Shown piece after piece: positions 10,105 through 21,307 of a stretch of DNA of 64,000 bases; positions within the stretch are counted from its first letter, which is position 1, and each line of letters begins with the position of its first letter. The translations under genes and the position numbers were made by a program. Source of the DNA: Straminergon stramineum (lineage: Eukaryota > Streptophyta > Bryopsida > Hypnales > Calliergonaceae); assembly GCA_963920665.1 (NCBI GenBank), contig OY987271.1, positions 7,009,350-7,073,349 on the forward strand. The letters are read 5' to 3'. The notes beneath the pieces are model-generated. The model saw only the letters and a program-made list of their open reading frames with translations. It made no database searches and had not been told where the DNA came from.

Positions 10105-12627
10105 GGGCCGGTTTATACTTGGGGCTAGATTGAAGGCCAGTTGGAACTCTCCAAGTTTGAGCCAATAGGGTCCCTCAATTTCTCCAAATTTAGACCAAGG
10201 GCTTTATACTTGGAGCTAGCTAAAACGACAACTCATTCTACGTGTCACCTCAGGTGGCATGGTTTTGGCACCTAACTATCCGGTCTCAAGGGAACAATCG
10301 GGACGAGGTTTTGGGTGGCTGAATCTCCCATCTAGGGTCGAATTAGGGATGGATTAATCTCCTCTATTGGATTGTACAAATCTCCTCTGTCTACCAATGC
10401 AAAGTCTTTTGTTTTCTTTTTTAGTACATGAGCTCTAGAAACTTCCTCCCATCTGTGTTGTTGAATTTATTTTTTAATTTTTAAAATTTTTATTCTTGAA
10501 ACACATGGATTGTTTCCATAGCAAAAGTGTGTGTTGTTGAATTTTTGGGAGCACTAGGGTTGAGTCGAAGAAGCTTGCATATAAGTCTATTATAAGCTTA
10601 AGCCCTAAAGGTATTTGACTATGTTTTCACCAAAAACACTCCAAAACTGTCATCTCTAGTACAAGTACCAAATTTTAGAAAAAATACATTTTTGGACAAA
10701 TGTAACCATATGATCTTGTAGTGAGCTGGTTTGGAAAGATGTGGAAAAAATTTCAGAAATTTCCACCGTTTGGATTGCAAGATATTAGCATTTGAAGTGA
10801 CAAAAAGCCTTTTTTTGGCCCTGCAAAAATCCGGGCAGATGCACTCCACAAGGTCAGATCGTTATGAAAAAATGTCCAAAATGGTTGTAACTCTTTGGAT
10901 TCATTCTTCAAGTCATGTTGGCTACATGCTTGAAAAAATTTAGATCATTTGGAATTGTACAACATATAGGAAAAAAATAGTAAGTTGAAAGAAGTAGAGA
11001 ATGATTCAAAATACTAAATTGTTAATAATTTATTTATGGAATTGAAAAATGCCAATCCCAATGGTTAAATTGTTGTAATAAACAACCTACACCTCACATT
11101 TTTATTTTTTTTCCAAAAATATTAAAAATTGAGTGAAATAAAGGTCTTCAAAGTTTATTTTAGAGTAGAGATTCCATTACTACCCACAAACTACCCACAA
11201 CTAAAACTCTTCATAACTTTCATCTCATAAATCAAAATGGAATGATTCAAAGATTTCCATATATATAAAAATCAAGAGAATAGATTTCAAATTTTTATTT
11301 TTTTTAAAAGTGATTTTAAAAGAAGTTTTTTTTGCTGCCCGGGCTGCCCGTCGAGCAATGAAAACAACATATCATACAATAACTTTTTAACCATTTATTC
11401 AAAATTTATGAAAATTGTTGGATCTTGAAGCTACTCCTCGGGCAAATGTTGTGTGAAAATTTAAAATAAAAATAAAAATTCCATCTGTAGTGAGCTACCC
11501 CAAATTGCTATGTTGCCAAAAAACACCGTTTGGTCCTTTAGGGGTTAATGTTTATATTAATTTAAGTTTAATGTTATATACAATTGCTCTAACTAATATG
11601 TAATTTTTATTTGGTCTTACTAACATGTTTATTTGCTTTGATGGACATGTGATTTTCTAATTTCAATTATTAATGTTTTATAAATTAAATTGAAATTGAA
11701 ATTAATTATCATAAATAATAAATATTTAAAAATTATTATTATTATTAAAACCTCATACAATAACTTGATGGTTCTATCATGTATTTCTTACATCAATATA
11801 TTAAAGACCTTTTAGATTACCAAAGCACGTTTTAGCTCTTTGGTTGATTTATTGTATAGTTTATTTAACTTTCCAATTTATTTTTTCAATTAATTTATCA
11901 TTTCTAATGACTTAATTATACTTGACAAAAGAGTATGGTATAGAAAGATCATGGTACTAGAAATAACATGTACGTTTTACATTTATCATTGAATTCATTC
12001 AAGTTCTCATAATAAAAAATTCTATTTAAAAAAACTGGAAATATAGAATTATGAAAGAAATTTTAAAAAAAAAGGTATATTCTCCAATTATGTGTTTAGT
12101 TGTGTGAATACTTTCACCCCCCTAAGTGACAAGACAAAAATGATTTCTTTCTTGAAATTCTTGAAATACTCATGAAAATAAATGACAACTATTCTAGAGC
12201 TTCAACTATAGTTTCAATGTCAACTCTAGACTCAACATCAAATCAAAGGAAAAGGTTCAAAAGTAAAAAAATCTCCTACTTCTTTTCCAAATAGAAAAAA
12301 TAGGAAGAGAAAGGGTTAGGTTCAAAAAAATTAAAAACACTATTTTTTTCTATTTTTGAAATAGAATAAATAAGAAGAAAAGGAAAAAAATTTAAAAGGG
12401 TTATTTTTTAAATAGAAATGAAATGAAGAGAAAGGTAAACATGTGTATTTTTATATTTTTTTAATTGAGCATTGAAAAAATCAAAGAGCGCATGAATTGG
12501 AAATTGGGCATTAGAATCTTATCAAAGGGCTTTACATCAATTGGGGCCGGATGGAAAAACTAGGGCTTGATTGAAGGCAAATCCAGCCAACCTTCCATTC
12601 AGCCCCAAGCTTAGTATCAACCTAGCC
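10105..12627. mobile_element. PIF/Harbinger-like non-autonomous element with nested insertion
   Basis: The left terminus GGGCCGGTTTATACTTGGGGCTA (from 10105) matches, inverted and imperfectly, the right terminus ending AGTATCAACCTAGCC at 12627. The inverted similarity continues inward for some 45 bp, including 'cttggggctagattgaaggc' against 'cttggggctgaatggaagg'. Both sides are flanked by TAA (10102-10104 and 12628-12630), the target size and sequence used by PIF/Harbinger. No transposase is seen. A TTAA-bounded element (10598-11548) sits inside, so this element is the older of the two. Confidence 0.55.
10598..11548 (-). mobile_element. TTAA-bounded element, 951 bp, nested
   Basis: The left end is TTAAGCCCTAAAGG and the right end CCTTTAGGGGTTAA. 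Read on the minus strand it aligns with 26572-27497 and with the outer part of 52672-53580. Shared blocks include 'caacatagcaatttggggtagctca', the paired 'gttttcaccaaaaac', and 'tagtacaagtaccaaattt' near the other end. It has no coding capacity. Confidence 0.8.
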
Positions 12628-12693
12628 TAAGAGTATCTCCACCAAGGCATGCCAAACTGCCCCTTCAAATGATTTGCCATGCCCAGAAGCTTA

Positions 12694-13129
12694 GAGCATC
12701 TCCATTAGGGCACACCACACTATTCCTTCAAATGATTTGGGGTGCCCCAAAGCTTAGAACTGCCCTACCAGTTGCAACCTTTGTTGTTTTTCAACCCAAG
12801 TCCCTTGAAAAATCCATCCAAATACTTTAACTTGGAGTGGTAGACCCATTTGACTTGCGCCTTGGTACGGGCAAAATAGGGAGGGTTTGTTGTTGTTTTC
12901 AAGGGAGGAGTGACCCAACAATAAATTGCATTGCTAAAATTGGACTCCCGCAAGCAAAATTTAATCCAAAATTGAGGCAACCTATCAGGCTATTATAACT
13001 CCAGCCTTGGGATTTGGAGCTTTGATGTGTGCTGGTGGGACAGAGTAAATAAGTGAGCCTGTTGTCAGACTACCACACGCCAAAAGAGCTATGGCGTGCT
13101 CATTTTAAAGTGCACCGCTGGAGGTGCTC
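12694..13129. mobile_element. PIF/Harbinger-type MITE, 436 bp, target duplication TTA
   Basis: The left terminus is GAGCATCTCCATTAGGGCAC. The right terminus is GTGCACCGCTGGAGGTGCTC, its imperfect inverse. Both flanks are TTA (12691-12693 and 13130-13132). GAGCATCTCCA termini with a TTA target are typical of PIF/Harbinger MITEs in plants. The interior is non-coding. Confidence 0.75.
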
Positions 13130-13132
13130 TTA

Positions 13133-13508
13133 GAACTATCCCACAAGTTGCAGCCTTTGCTATTTTTCAACTTAAGCCCCTTGAAAAATCAATCCAGATA
13201 CTTTAACTTGCAATGGCAGACCCATTTGACTTGGGCCACGGTACTGACAAAAAGGGGAGAGTTTGTTGTTGTTTATGAGGGAGGAGTGACCTGACAGTAG
13301 GTTGCATTGGTAAAATTGGATTTCCACAAGCAAATTTTTATCCAAAATTGAGGTAGCCAGTTGGGCCATCTTAACTCCAACCTCGGGATTTGTAGCTTTG
13401 ATGTGTATTGGTGGGGGCGCAGTAAATAAACGGGGCCTGTCATCAAAGTACCACACACCGGAAGAGCTTTGGCGTGCTCATTTTAAAGTGCACCACTGGA
13501 GATGCTCT
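13133..13508. mobile_element. Second, tandem copy of the MITE interior and right end
   Basis: This is a direct copy of 12757-13129 at a period of 376 bp, differing at many scattered positions. Both contain 'ttgtttgttgttgttt', 'aggagtgacc' and 'ttttaaagtgcacc'. It ends GGAGATGCTC, followed by TAAG. It lacks its own left terminus, so it arose by tandem duplication or unequal exchange rather than a separate insertion. Confidence 0.75.
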
Positions 13509-13665
13509 AAGTTATAGTCAGTCCTCTCCAGTCCCCAACTCCCCGTGTTGAAGAGACTGCCCCGTTGCTTGTTGTCTTCTCATTGGCTATGGACTGACTT
13601 CAAGTATTTCACCAGGTCAGGCTGGTTAGCATCCTTACGCCAGAATTGAAAGGAGCTGAAAGTGA

Positions 13666-14180
13666 TTCAACGCTGTCAAACGACTTTGGCTGGAGCTGCG
13701 CACTACTGTCTTGTGGACCCTATGGATCCAGAGGAATGATACGGTGTTCTATAATGTTGTGTGGACTCCCGAGCGCGTGATGCAGCAGGTGTGGGGAGGT
13801 ATGGTCGATTATGGTAGATGGAGTGGCTTAACGTGTGCAGTCCTCGGGTCAGGGCACCGGAAGTCCAGTAGAGGATCAAAGGGTCCTTCACTGAGTGTAG
13901 ATGCAAGTTTGAGTTCTTTGCGAAGATGGTAGGTGGATAGCCTAGTTGGGTGATGTGATGCCCATGTGCCAGGTTCGTGTTTCAGCCCCCTTGAAGGCTG
14001 GCCCGTGGTGGCGTGGCGTCTTGCCGGCTCGCTGTGCTTTGCTTGGTGTCAGTCAGTCCCTTGTTGCTGTCGGGTCTTTGTTGTTTGTTTTGTCTGTGTT
14101 CCGCCAGACCACTTGTGGCTGGCCGGTCTTGTATTTTTTCCTTTGCAGTGAAATTCCGTATCATTTGTGCCCGAACAAGG
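13666..14180 (+). mobile_element. 3' end of a LINE (non-LTR retrotransposon), relic
   Basis: An open frame at 13666-13932 reads like the extreme C-terminus of plant LINE ORF2 proteins, downstream of the zf-RVT region: a Leu/Trp-rich 'LWTLWIQRNDTVF' block, then 'WTPERVMQQVW' and 'DYGRW'. A tail follows, with 'gcagtgaaattccgtatcattt' at about 14145-14170. The same tail recurs at about 23930-23955 and, inverted, near 59610-59640. The 5' part, including the reverse transcriptase core, is missing, as in 5'-truncated LINE copies. Confidence 0.5.
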
Positions 14181-14894
14181 AAAAAAGAGCTGAATGCCAC
14201 CTTCGTCGGAAGCCCAGGAAATATCCAACTCTACAAGTAGGTTATTGCCACAGCATCTGGAGTTCTAGACTGAGAGTCCATCGTAGGCAATGTTTGAATA
14301 GATAGCGTTTTGGTCACTCCTGGGAGTCCTGTCAGTCCACTTTGGGGAGACCAGGTGTAAGTTAAGTCAAGCGTTGGAAAAAGGCGGGTCCTGCGGTCCT
14401 GCCAGCCAAGGGATCGAAGTGAAGGAATTGAACTCTCCGACTCAAGAACCGATACGATAATAACTTCACGTAATGACACTCTCTGGGGCTCCGTCGGTCC
14501 CATTAATTGCAAGCTTCAAGTTCCTGCGCCCCGGGGGAGTACTGTAGTAAGCTTAGCATTCTATGTTACAAAATATTTGGAAATATCGCACTCTAAGCTT
14601 CAGTTAGTACCTTAGATCAGGGAGTGACACTACTTATTTACCACCCATTTCACAATTCGGCCCTCGGTGCATGAGAGCTAGCAGAATCCATTGGTGGGTT
14701 TCGAATGTAGGAGGATGGAATTGACTGAGTGCTAGGTGGTACTTCTACCTTCTTGAGGTATGTACTTCACGTCAAGTCTATGTTGTGCATGTGCAAACTC
14801 TAGTTAACTGCATTCAAAATTGAGTTAGAGATTTGGGGATTCCAATTGGAGAATGTGCACTGCTGATTGGGGGATTGAAATAAACGCGACCGTT
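14181..14894. other. Intergenic DNA
   Basis: No gene is recognised. One minus-strand frame (14231-14512, about 93 codons) is open but has no family resemblance. Confidence 0.3.
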
Positions 14895-15479
14895 GAAAAA
14901 AACACATATATGGCTAAACCTCCTACTAAAATGCTTCTCAGTCACTCATATCTTCTTGGATTGGTATGAAATTTTGACGACACAAAATAGACTAGTATGC
15001 GCAACTTTCCCAAAAAATATAATTAAAAACAAACATTGTATGAAGAAAAAACAAGTCGCCAAAGTTCATTGTAATCCAAAAATGTTTGGATTTTGAATTT
15101 TAAATTGCTCCCAAACATTCAAAACAACCTTGATTGGCATGAAAACTTTATCACAATAACTAGAGTTCAAGAGGAACATAAACCAACAAATTTGATTGAA
15201 AACAAACATTGGATGAAGGAGATACAAGCCCTCAAAGTTGCAGACATCAATGCAATTTGATGAACTCAAATGGACCCCATGAACTTTTAATGACTTTCAC
15301 AAAATTAGTTAATCTTGGATTGATCTTAAAATTTTACCTTTTAAACTATAAGAGATAACGCAGATTTTCCAACAAATTTGATCAAATTCGGACATTGGAT
15401 GCAAAAGTTACAACACTACAAATTGGACTTCCAAACTATGTGAGGACACTTTTGGTCCCCTAGGGCGCTTAGGGGTTAA
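14895..15479 (-). mobile_element. TTAA-bounded element, inverted, left part missing
   Basis: Read on the minus strand, it begins TTAACCCCTAAGCGCCC at 15479 and aligns with 58541-59100. Shared features are the 'accaaaagtgtcct' block near the end, 'catttgatg', and 'gaagcattttagtagg' at the inner limit. It stops near 14895, where the longer copy continues for about 400 bp, so it is a truncated copy. Confidence 0.75.
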
Positions 15480-16101
15480 ACCGATACTTTTAATTTAAAC
15501 TAATACCTAAAAATGAAAATGAACTTGTAATAATTGTCTAAACTTACAATAATTACATGAAAAAGTGTAGTGAAAACCATGTGGCTTGTTCCAACCAGGG
15601 AGTCTACCCAACTTGAGTAGAGTTGTTTAGTAATACCTCACCCCAGCCAATACGAACAGTGAACTCATTGCAAATGCAAATCCATGTTAGATACTCCCAG
15701 AACTGTATGGACAAAGTTTACAACCTTGAGCACAAGCACTCAGTCTAGGAATCCTTGAATCAATGAAAGATTTTTCCATTTCAGCATTATTACTTTGCTC
15801 CTTCCCCCCACAGGATAGGTGAAAAAGTATGACAGATTCTATACACATAACCCCATCGAGTGCTAGACTAGACTCTGAAAGCAACCGAAACATCATCCGC
15901 AGATAGCCTAGCATCTCAAGATGTGATTATCTACCTCGAGTTTTGAGAGATCACGGCATTTAATATATGATACATACTCCCAAAACTGAAAGAGTCTCTC
16001 GTTAACCTGTCATCAGGCATGAATGATATCAGAAAATAAATTCTAAGAAGAAAACTTGACGTGGGTCAAAATTCACATCTGCAGCTACGAGTACCTGTTT
16101 C
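15480..16101. other. 3' flank of the USP/dehydroquinate-synthase-like gene
   Basis: This lies immediately downstream of the minus-strand gene ending at 16102. It probably contains the 3' untranslated region. No other gene is seen. Confidence 0.4.
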
Positions 16102-19100
16102 CTACTTTTCAACCGCACGCCTTAGAGTCTCAATGCCCGAATCACCCGCTTCATCTTGCATGTTCAGTAATAGCAATTGGCCTTTCTTCAAACTTGTGAC
16201 TGGAATTGCATTGCCGTTCATTCCATCTGCAAGCAATCAGTAAAAACTTCTTCATCAACACTCTTTACTCAAACGAGCCACCGCATAATGTCGACCAAAT
16301 AGATTTGGTGTGATTTATAAGCTGCCTCTGCTACGCATTCGTTTAGAAATGCAGAAAGTTCTCATGCCCAGTGAAAATGAGAAACATATTATATGCAAAA
16401 GCAACAAGTCAGGAACCATCATTCCAAAAATGGGGAATCATAGGCCAATTTCTCAGAACAATACACGAATTGCAATTCCCACCTAATTGCGTCATTATGC
16501 ACAAACCCTCCTAATTTCAGAACCTAAATCTGGATATTCATTTTTGTTTTGTGATTTGTGTCATTTGAATGAGAAAAGACTTCTGACGAGAAGATTGGGT
16601 ATGAACTGTGATACAATAAGGTAGGGGCCTCAATTAGGTAGGTTTACCTAGTACTGAGTAGAATTTTGTCAAGATACAGGATTCGACTGATGAAATACTG
16701 AGCAATGTATTCTGGATTATATGGAAAATGATATATGAAATTAGAGACATTGCGGCTTAAGTAGCTGCTTGTTTTTAATGCTACAGAGGACAATAAAAGG
16801 TAACTTACCTCCAGGAGTGACTAAGCACACAGAGTCGCAGTTCTGCAGCAACACACTATGCCTCTGATCCTCTACTTCCACTTCAACAAGCAGTAACGGT
16901 CTTGACTCGATTTTCACACGCCCCACTAGGACTGTCCTTGTTCGCCCTTGCGCATCCACTACCATCACTTGACTCCCTGTGTGGAGCTCGGACAGGTAGG
17001 AGGTGACGCCTCCAGCCATTCCTACATACGCATGCACTGGACCCTGCATTGAAAAGGAGCAGCCAAAGTTTACGAACTAAGTCAAATTTATTGAAGAAGA
17101 AAGACTGCAGTAGCATCAACGTAAACTCAAGGGAGACCAATTCTGACGAGGTGATAACCAAGTATTGCATAATAAGGGAATGGGTATATCTAAGATCTTA
17201 TTGATCGTCAACTTTATGAGGGACCCTCAATGGGGGGCACCCAAGCATCAGATATGGTGGAGAGCATAGTTACATCTCATAACCCTCCCTGTCACGTTCA
17301 TTGCCACAAGCCACAATGTGGTTGGAAAGAGAGGGATATGTCCAATAATAGACTCACGCCTTCCTTGTCCAGTTATCTAGTACATAATCCTGGCCTTCTT
17401 TAGCATTATTGTGTTCTTTGGAAACCCTTGATGGTGTATAATTGAAAAAAGACCCAAGCATTCAGGTTGCCCAGTAACTTGAAAGAAAGTCGTTATGGAA
17501 AATCCATCCTTAGATTGATCATGCTATTTCTCATAACAAGACTCCTCTATCAGCTACCTAGTCCATAAATTCAAACTACTTCACTAGAAAACCTTGAAAG
17601 ATTACGAGGCCCTTACAGCATTGATACGGAAGGGACGACAACTCGTTTGATCGATGTCTGACCACTCGGAGTGTACCAAGAAGAGAGCTCTCGCAAATGA
17701 CCCCACCTGTAAAATCAAACAAAATTAGGGCTTAGATGAAGGCTTTCTTGAAGAAGCTCGAGACACCTTGGGCCTATTTCCAAATTCAAAGAAAGAATCA
17801 GGGTATCCAAGATGCTTCAACCATCTGAGTTATATTGAGTTCAAGAACTTTGAAGAAGGAAGCCCCTAACATCAATCACGTCAACAACTCCCAGAACCAA
17901 GCTAGTGCATATCATTTGGCTGAATCTAAATCTAAATCATGTCCTGTTTTCTTATATGTTATCTCATATATTAAATACACACTGCATTTCGATATCATGC
18001 ACAAAGTTTTTCTTTCATGCTTTCTTGCTAAACCCTAAGGACATCTAAACATCAATGATACTTCGCAGCTTAGTATTGGCGCTGCTGCATTGCTCCAGGC
18101 TCCGCTCTAGTTAAATAAGAAGGAAGCTGGGCTAAAAGAATGTGGAATCTGGATGGAAAGCTCACCAAGAGACCCTCTCCTGGATGCAACAGATTGCAAA
18201 GGTCGACACAGACGCGGTCTCCAAGTCCCACTGGCTCCACTTGTGTCACCATGGCTGTCACCAACCTCACGCCCATGGTGGCCTCTCTTCTCCCTCTTAA
18301 ATAAGCTTTTAGAGCGTATATCTGCGCAGGATCCTCCGTTTGCAGGACAATGCCGTCAGTGCCCTTGCCAAGCGCCTCCACATACAGCTGCGCTTCACTG
18401 GCGCTGTTCGCCACAGCAAACACTGATGTACTGCAGCCCTGAAACGCCGTCACTATCCTCTCTGCAGTCGACACCTGCAACAACACCATCAAAATCAACC
18501 ATTGAACAAAACAAGCCGAATCGAAGTCAATTTACAAAATCTATTTATCGTTCCAAATTAGGAGCTCTTCGTGTACTCATTTACAAACAGCTAAAGAGAT
18601 CCTCATTGGGCAATCAATTCATGTACCCTTGCGCTTCCCAAATTTTGCACTGTCTGCAGTCCGGCTCACTTGCCTGCGTGGCCCTGACATGAAATGCCAC
18701 AAACTGAACACCATTAAGAACTGAACAGCCAATTCAAGTACCTCCGAATCAAGGCCGTTCACAACCACTACTTCTACGCGACCCATGAGATTGTCCAGCG
18801 GCTCGCCGGATGGGTAACTGCAAAGCGCTGCCACTTGCCGGTTCTGGGCGTTCACGAACTGGTCACCCTCAAGGAACAAGGGTCTAATCCTTGCAATCAC
18901 TGCCAAGCAAGAAAATCTTGGCATCAACATCACATAACATTCTAATCCACTTTTGAAGCAATTTATTCCAGGGCCACAGTACAGGTGATAATGACCAAAT
19001 GAAAGAAAGAAATAGATTTGATGTGAGCCGCAATCTGCCTTCGCAAACGAAAAACACAAACTCAAGACTCTACACAAAAAAAAACTGGATTCCTTTTGTT

Positions 19101-21307
19101 CATTAGTTCCCAGATTGTTGAGGCAGCTCCTCAAGAATGATATGCATCTCATACAGAAAGATCTCAAATGCAAGGGACAGAAGTATCTCAAATTTGTGCT
19201 TAACTAGAATCTGGCTTCCTTTTCTTGGCTCAATGTTCATTGGTTACTAGGGTGATGCCGGCAATACCTCAAGAATTCTATGCATCTCATCCAGAAAGGT
19301 CTCAAATGCAAGGGACAGAATGATTTCAACCTGGCGCACAATGAAAACTCTGGATTCCTTTTCTGGGCTTGATGTTCATTGATAACAAGGCAGGTGCCGG
19401 CAGCTCCTCGAGAATGTTATGCATCTCATTAAGAAAGTTCTCAAATGTAAGGAACACAATGTTCTAAAATTTGTGGATAACTAGAATCTGCAGTCCTTTT
19501 CTGGGCTGCTCAATGTTCCTTGATAACAAGGCCGGTGACGGCAGCTCCTCAAGAATGTTATGCTTCTCATGCAGAATAATCTCAAAACAACAAAACGCAA
19601 GAGAGAAAAATCGAGGCATACTGGTCCAATCATCGGCCAAATCTTTCGTCTCCGGCGTAAAGATGAACGTCGTCCACCCGTTTTCCAGCGCCGACGTCAT
19701 CACCTCCTTGCTACTCGTCCACACCCACACAGACTTCGACGCTTTCTCCCTCACGCCCAGCCTCCCACTGGCCACTCGGTCCGCCGAGACCGCGGAGATC
19801 GACCTGGAGAAGAAGGCGTTCGTTCTGTTAGACGGCATGAACGTCCTGGACGAAACCGGCAAGCTGCCACTATGGTGCAAGCTCAACGTCAGATCGTGGT
19901 CATCCGGCCTCGCCGCTTTGGGCCACGACTCCTGCGAATGATGCGCCACGGGCCTCTTGCGCGACACTTCGAACGCGGCCTCACTGGTGGTAGTGGAAGG
20001 CTCCGAAGCCGGTGGCGGACCCATTTCCGAGTTCAAAGCGAAAATCTCGTCGCAACTCGAGCGCCCGATTTCGAAGCTGTTGGAAGTGCCAGACGAGGCC
20101 ATGGAGTCTTGTTTCCACAGCTGGCCATGGAGAAATTCGTGGGTCTCTTGGTTGTAAGTTGTTGAGGAGAGAGAGGAGCCGCGGAGAGAAGAGTTGTTGA
20201 AGGAGGATTGGTTGGAGAGGACGGCGTGGGCGGTGGCATACTGGCTGGAGAAGCTGGTGGATCGGAAACTGGGGACGGCGGAAGAAGGCACCACGGGCAT
20301 CAGAGGCTTGCTGATGGCGAAGGAGCGCACGCTGTCCACGCCGCCTGAGTTGCGCACGCGCGTCACGAAGCAGGTGAGGTTATCGATGAAGTACTTCCGG
20401 TCTTTCTTCATGCTCCTGCAACAAAATTTACGACAGCGCGGATTCAAGATCTAGAAAATTACGGTTGCTACTGATTGGGAATTGCAGAGCGTATTTTGTG
20501 TTGATGTGGTATCCCGTGGGGAAGAGGTCTACAGCGTACCTGTCTAAAATGACATGATAGGCGCCGTGTTTCTTTGCTTCTTCCACGACGATCATCTTCG
20601 GGTGAAGGCCCATTTTCACCTCCACGGTCAACGTCACCCCGACCTTCTCACAGCAACGGTCCAGATCCTCAATGTTGGCCAACATGTGCTGCTTGGTGAT
20701 GAGCTCGTTTTCTAGGATTTTGCGGTTGGCCCCCAGCCACGAATTCTCATCCAACCGGCACTTGTACCCCACTGCACCAAAAAAACAGTGCGAAAACGTC
20801 ACCCATCATTCCTACAACCCACAAAAATCAAAAAACCCAAATCCTTCGCTCCCTAGAAAAGAACCACAATCCTTCGCTCCCGCCCACGCTCGAACGAACA
20901 CGCGTTACACCGACACGAACACAGCCATAGCCTAGTTGTCTAATTCCGATCAAACCCATTCTCCAAGCCCGAAACTCCCCTCTTTCTCGAAATTCACACA
21001 GTACCTTTGCTACGAAAAAAAAAATACTGACTACTATAGCACCCTCGTGCAAGGGTTTAGTGTCGCAGTGAGCCCTCCCAAACGCGAGTGTCTTACTGGG
21101 ATTGAGCACATGCGAGAGCACCCCCACCAGACGCATCGCATCGCCTTTCCTCGCCACATGCCCCAGCGCCCAGTTCAAAGCGTGCGTGCAGATATCCTTG
21201 TTGACATCCAACACCACCAGTACCACCCCTTGCACCGCCATCGCCTCGGCATGCAATCGCAGCCCCGTGCTCGCATCCTCCATTCCCACATCCGAGGACT
21301 CAGCCAT
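16102..21307 (-). CDS. Fusion protein: USP-like domain + type II 3-dehydroquinate synthase homologue
   Basis: Eight coding exons: 21307-21097, 20771-20540, 20415-19622, 18899-18742, 18474-18166, 17706-17617, 17043-16809 and 16226-16102. All introns are GT-AG and all junctions in phase, giving 717 residues with no stop. Residues 25-170 resemble the universal-stress-protein fold at the N-terminus of plant receptor-like cytoplasmic kinases (ALNWALGHV, then IVVEEAKKHGAYHVILD). The USP ATP-loop motif is not evident. Residues 171-374 are a Ser-rich linker. Residues 375-717 match the plant homologue of archaeal type II dehydroquinate synthase (AroB'): VWVWTSSK at 377, GDRVCVD at 550-556, GEGLLVGS at 564-571, RPFRINAGPVHAYV at 591, VGRVKIESRPL at 638-648 and AIPVTSLK at the C-terminus. 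The archaeal enzyme makes 3-dehydroquinate from an aminosugar-derived precursor using NAD+. The plant role is not established to my knowledge. Exon 3 carries both the USP end and the enzyme start, so the fusion does not depend on splice guessing. An internal Met341 could start a separate plastid form. Confidence 0.85.
19060..19600. repeat. About 140-bp tandem repeat, four copies, filling intron 3 of the fusion gene
   Basis: The core 'cctcaagaatgttatgcatctc' begins at 19129, 19267, 19406 and 19547 (spacings 138, 139 and 141). Units also share 'tccttttctgggct', 'gttcattgataacaagg' and 'ctcaaatgcaaggga'. The array makes up most of the 722-bp intron and stops about 20 bp from the exon 3 donor. 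Confidence 0.85.

Noticed and set aside
10598..11548. Active piggyBac transposon
   Set aside because: No transposase-length frame occurs in any TTAA-bounded copy. The superfamily is only inferred from target and terminal bases.
13946..14305. 119-codon plus-strand frame beyond the LINE frame
   Set aside because: It overlaps the LINE tail, several frames are open over the same bases, and no family resemblance is seen.
18153..18692. 179-codon plus-strand open frame
   Set aside because: It is antisense to exon 5 and flanking introns of the fusion gene, whose minus-strand frame has clear family motifs. The plus frame is a by-product.
16102..19838. Two separate adjacent genes (USP protein and enzyme) instead of a fusion
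   Set aside because: There is no stop codon between the domains and the USP terminal strand is in the same exon as the enzyme start. A second, shorter product from Met341 is kept as a possibility.
19560..20165. 201-codon plus-strand open frame
   Set aside because: It is antisense to exon 3 of the fusion gene and low in complexity, with no recognisable domain.
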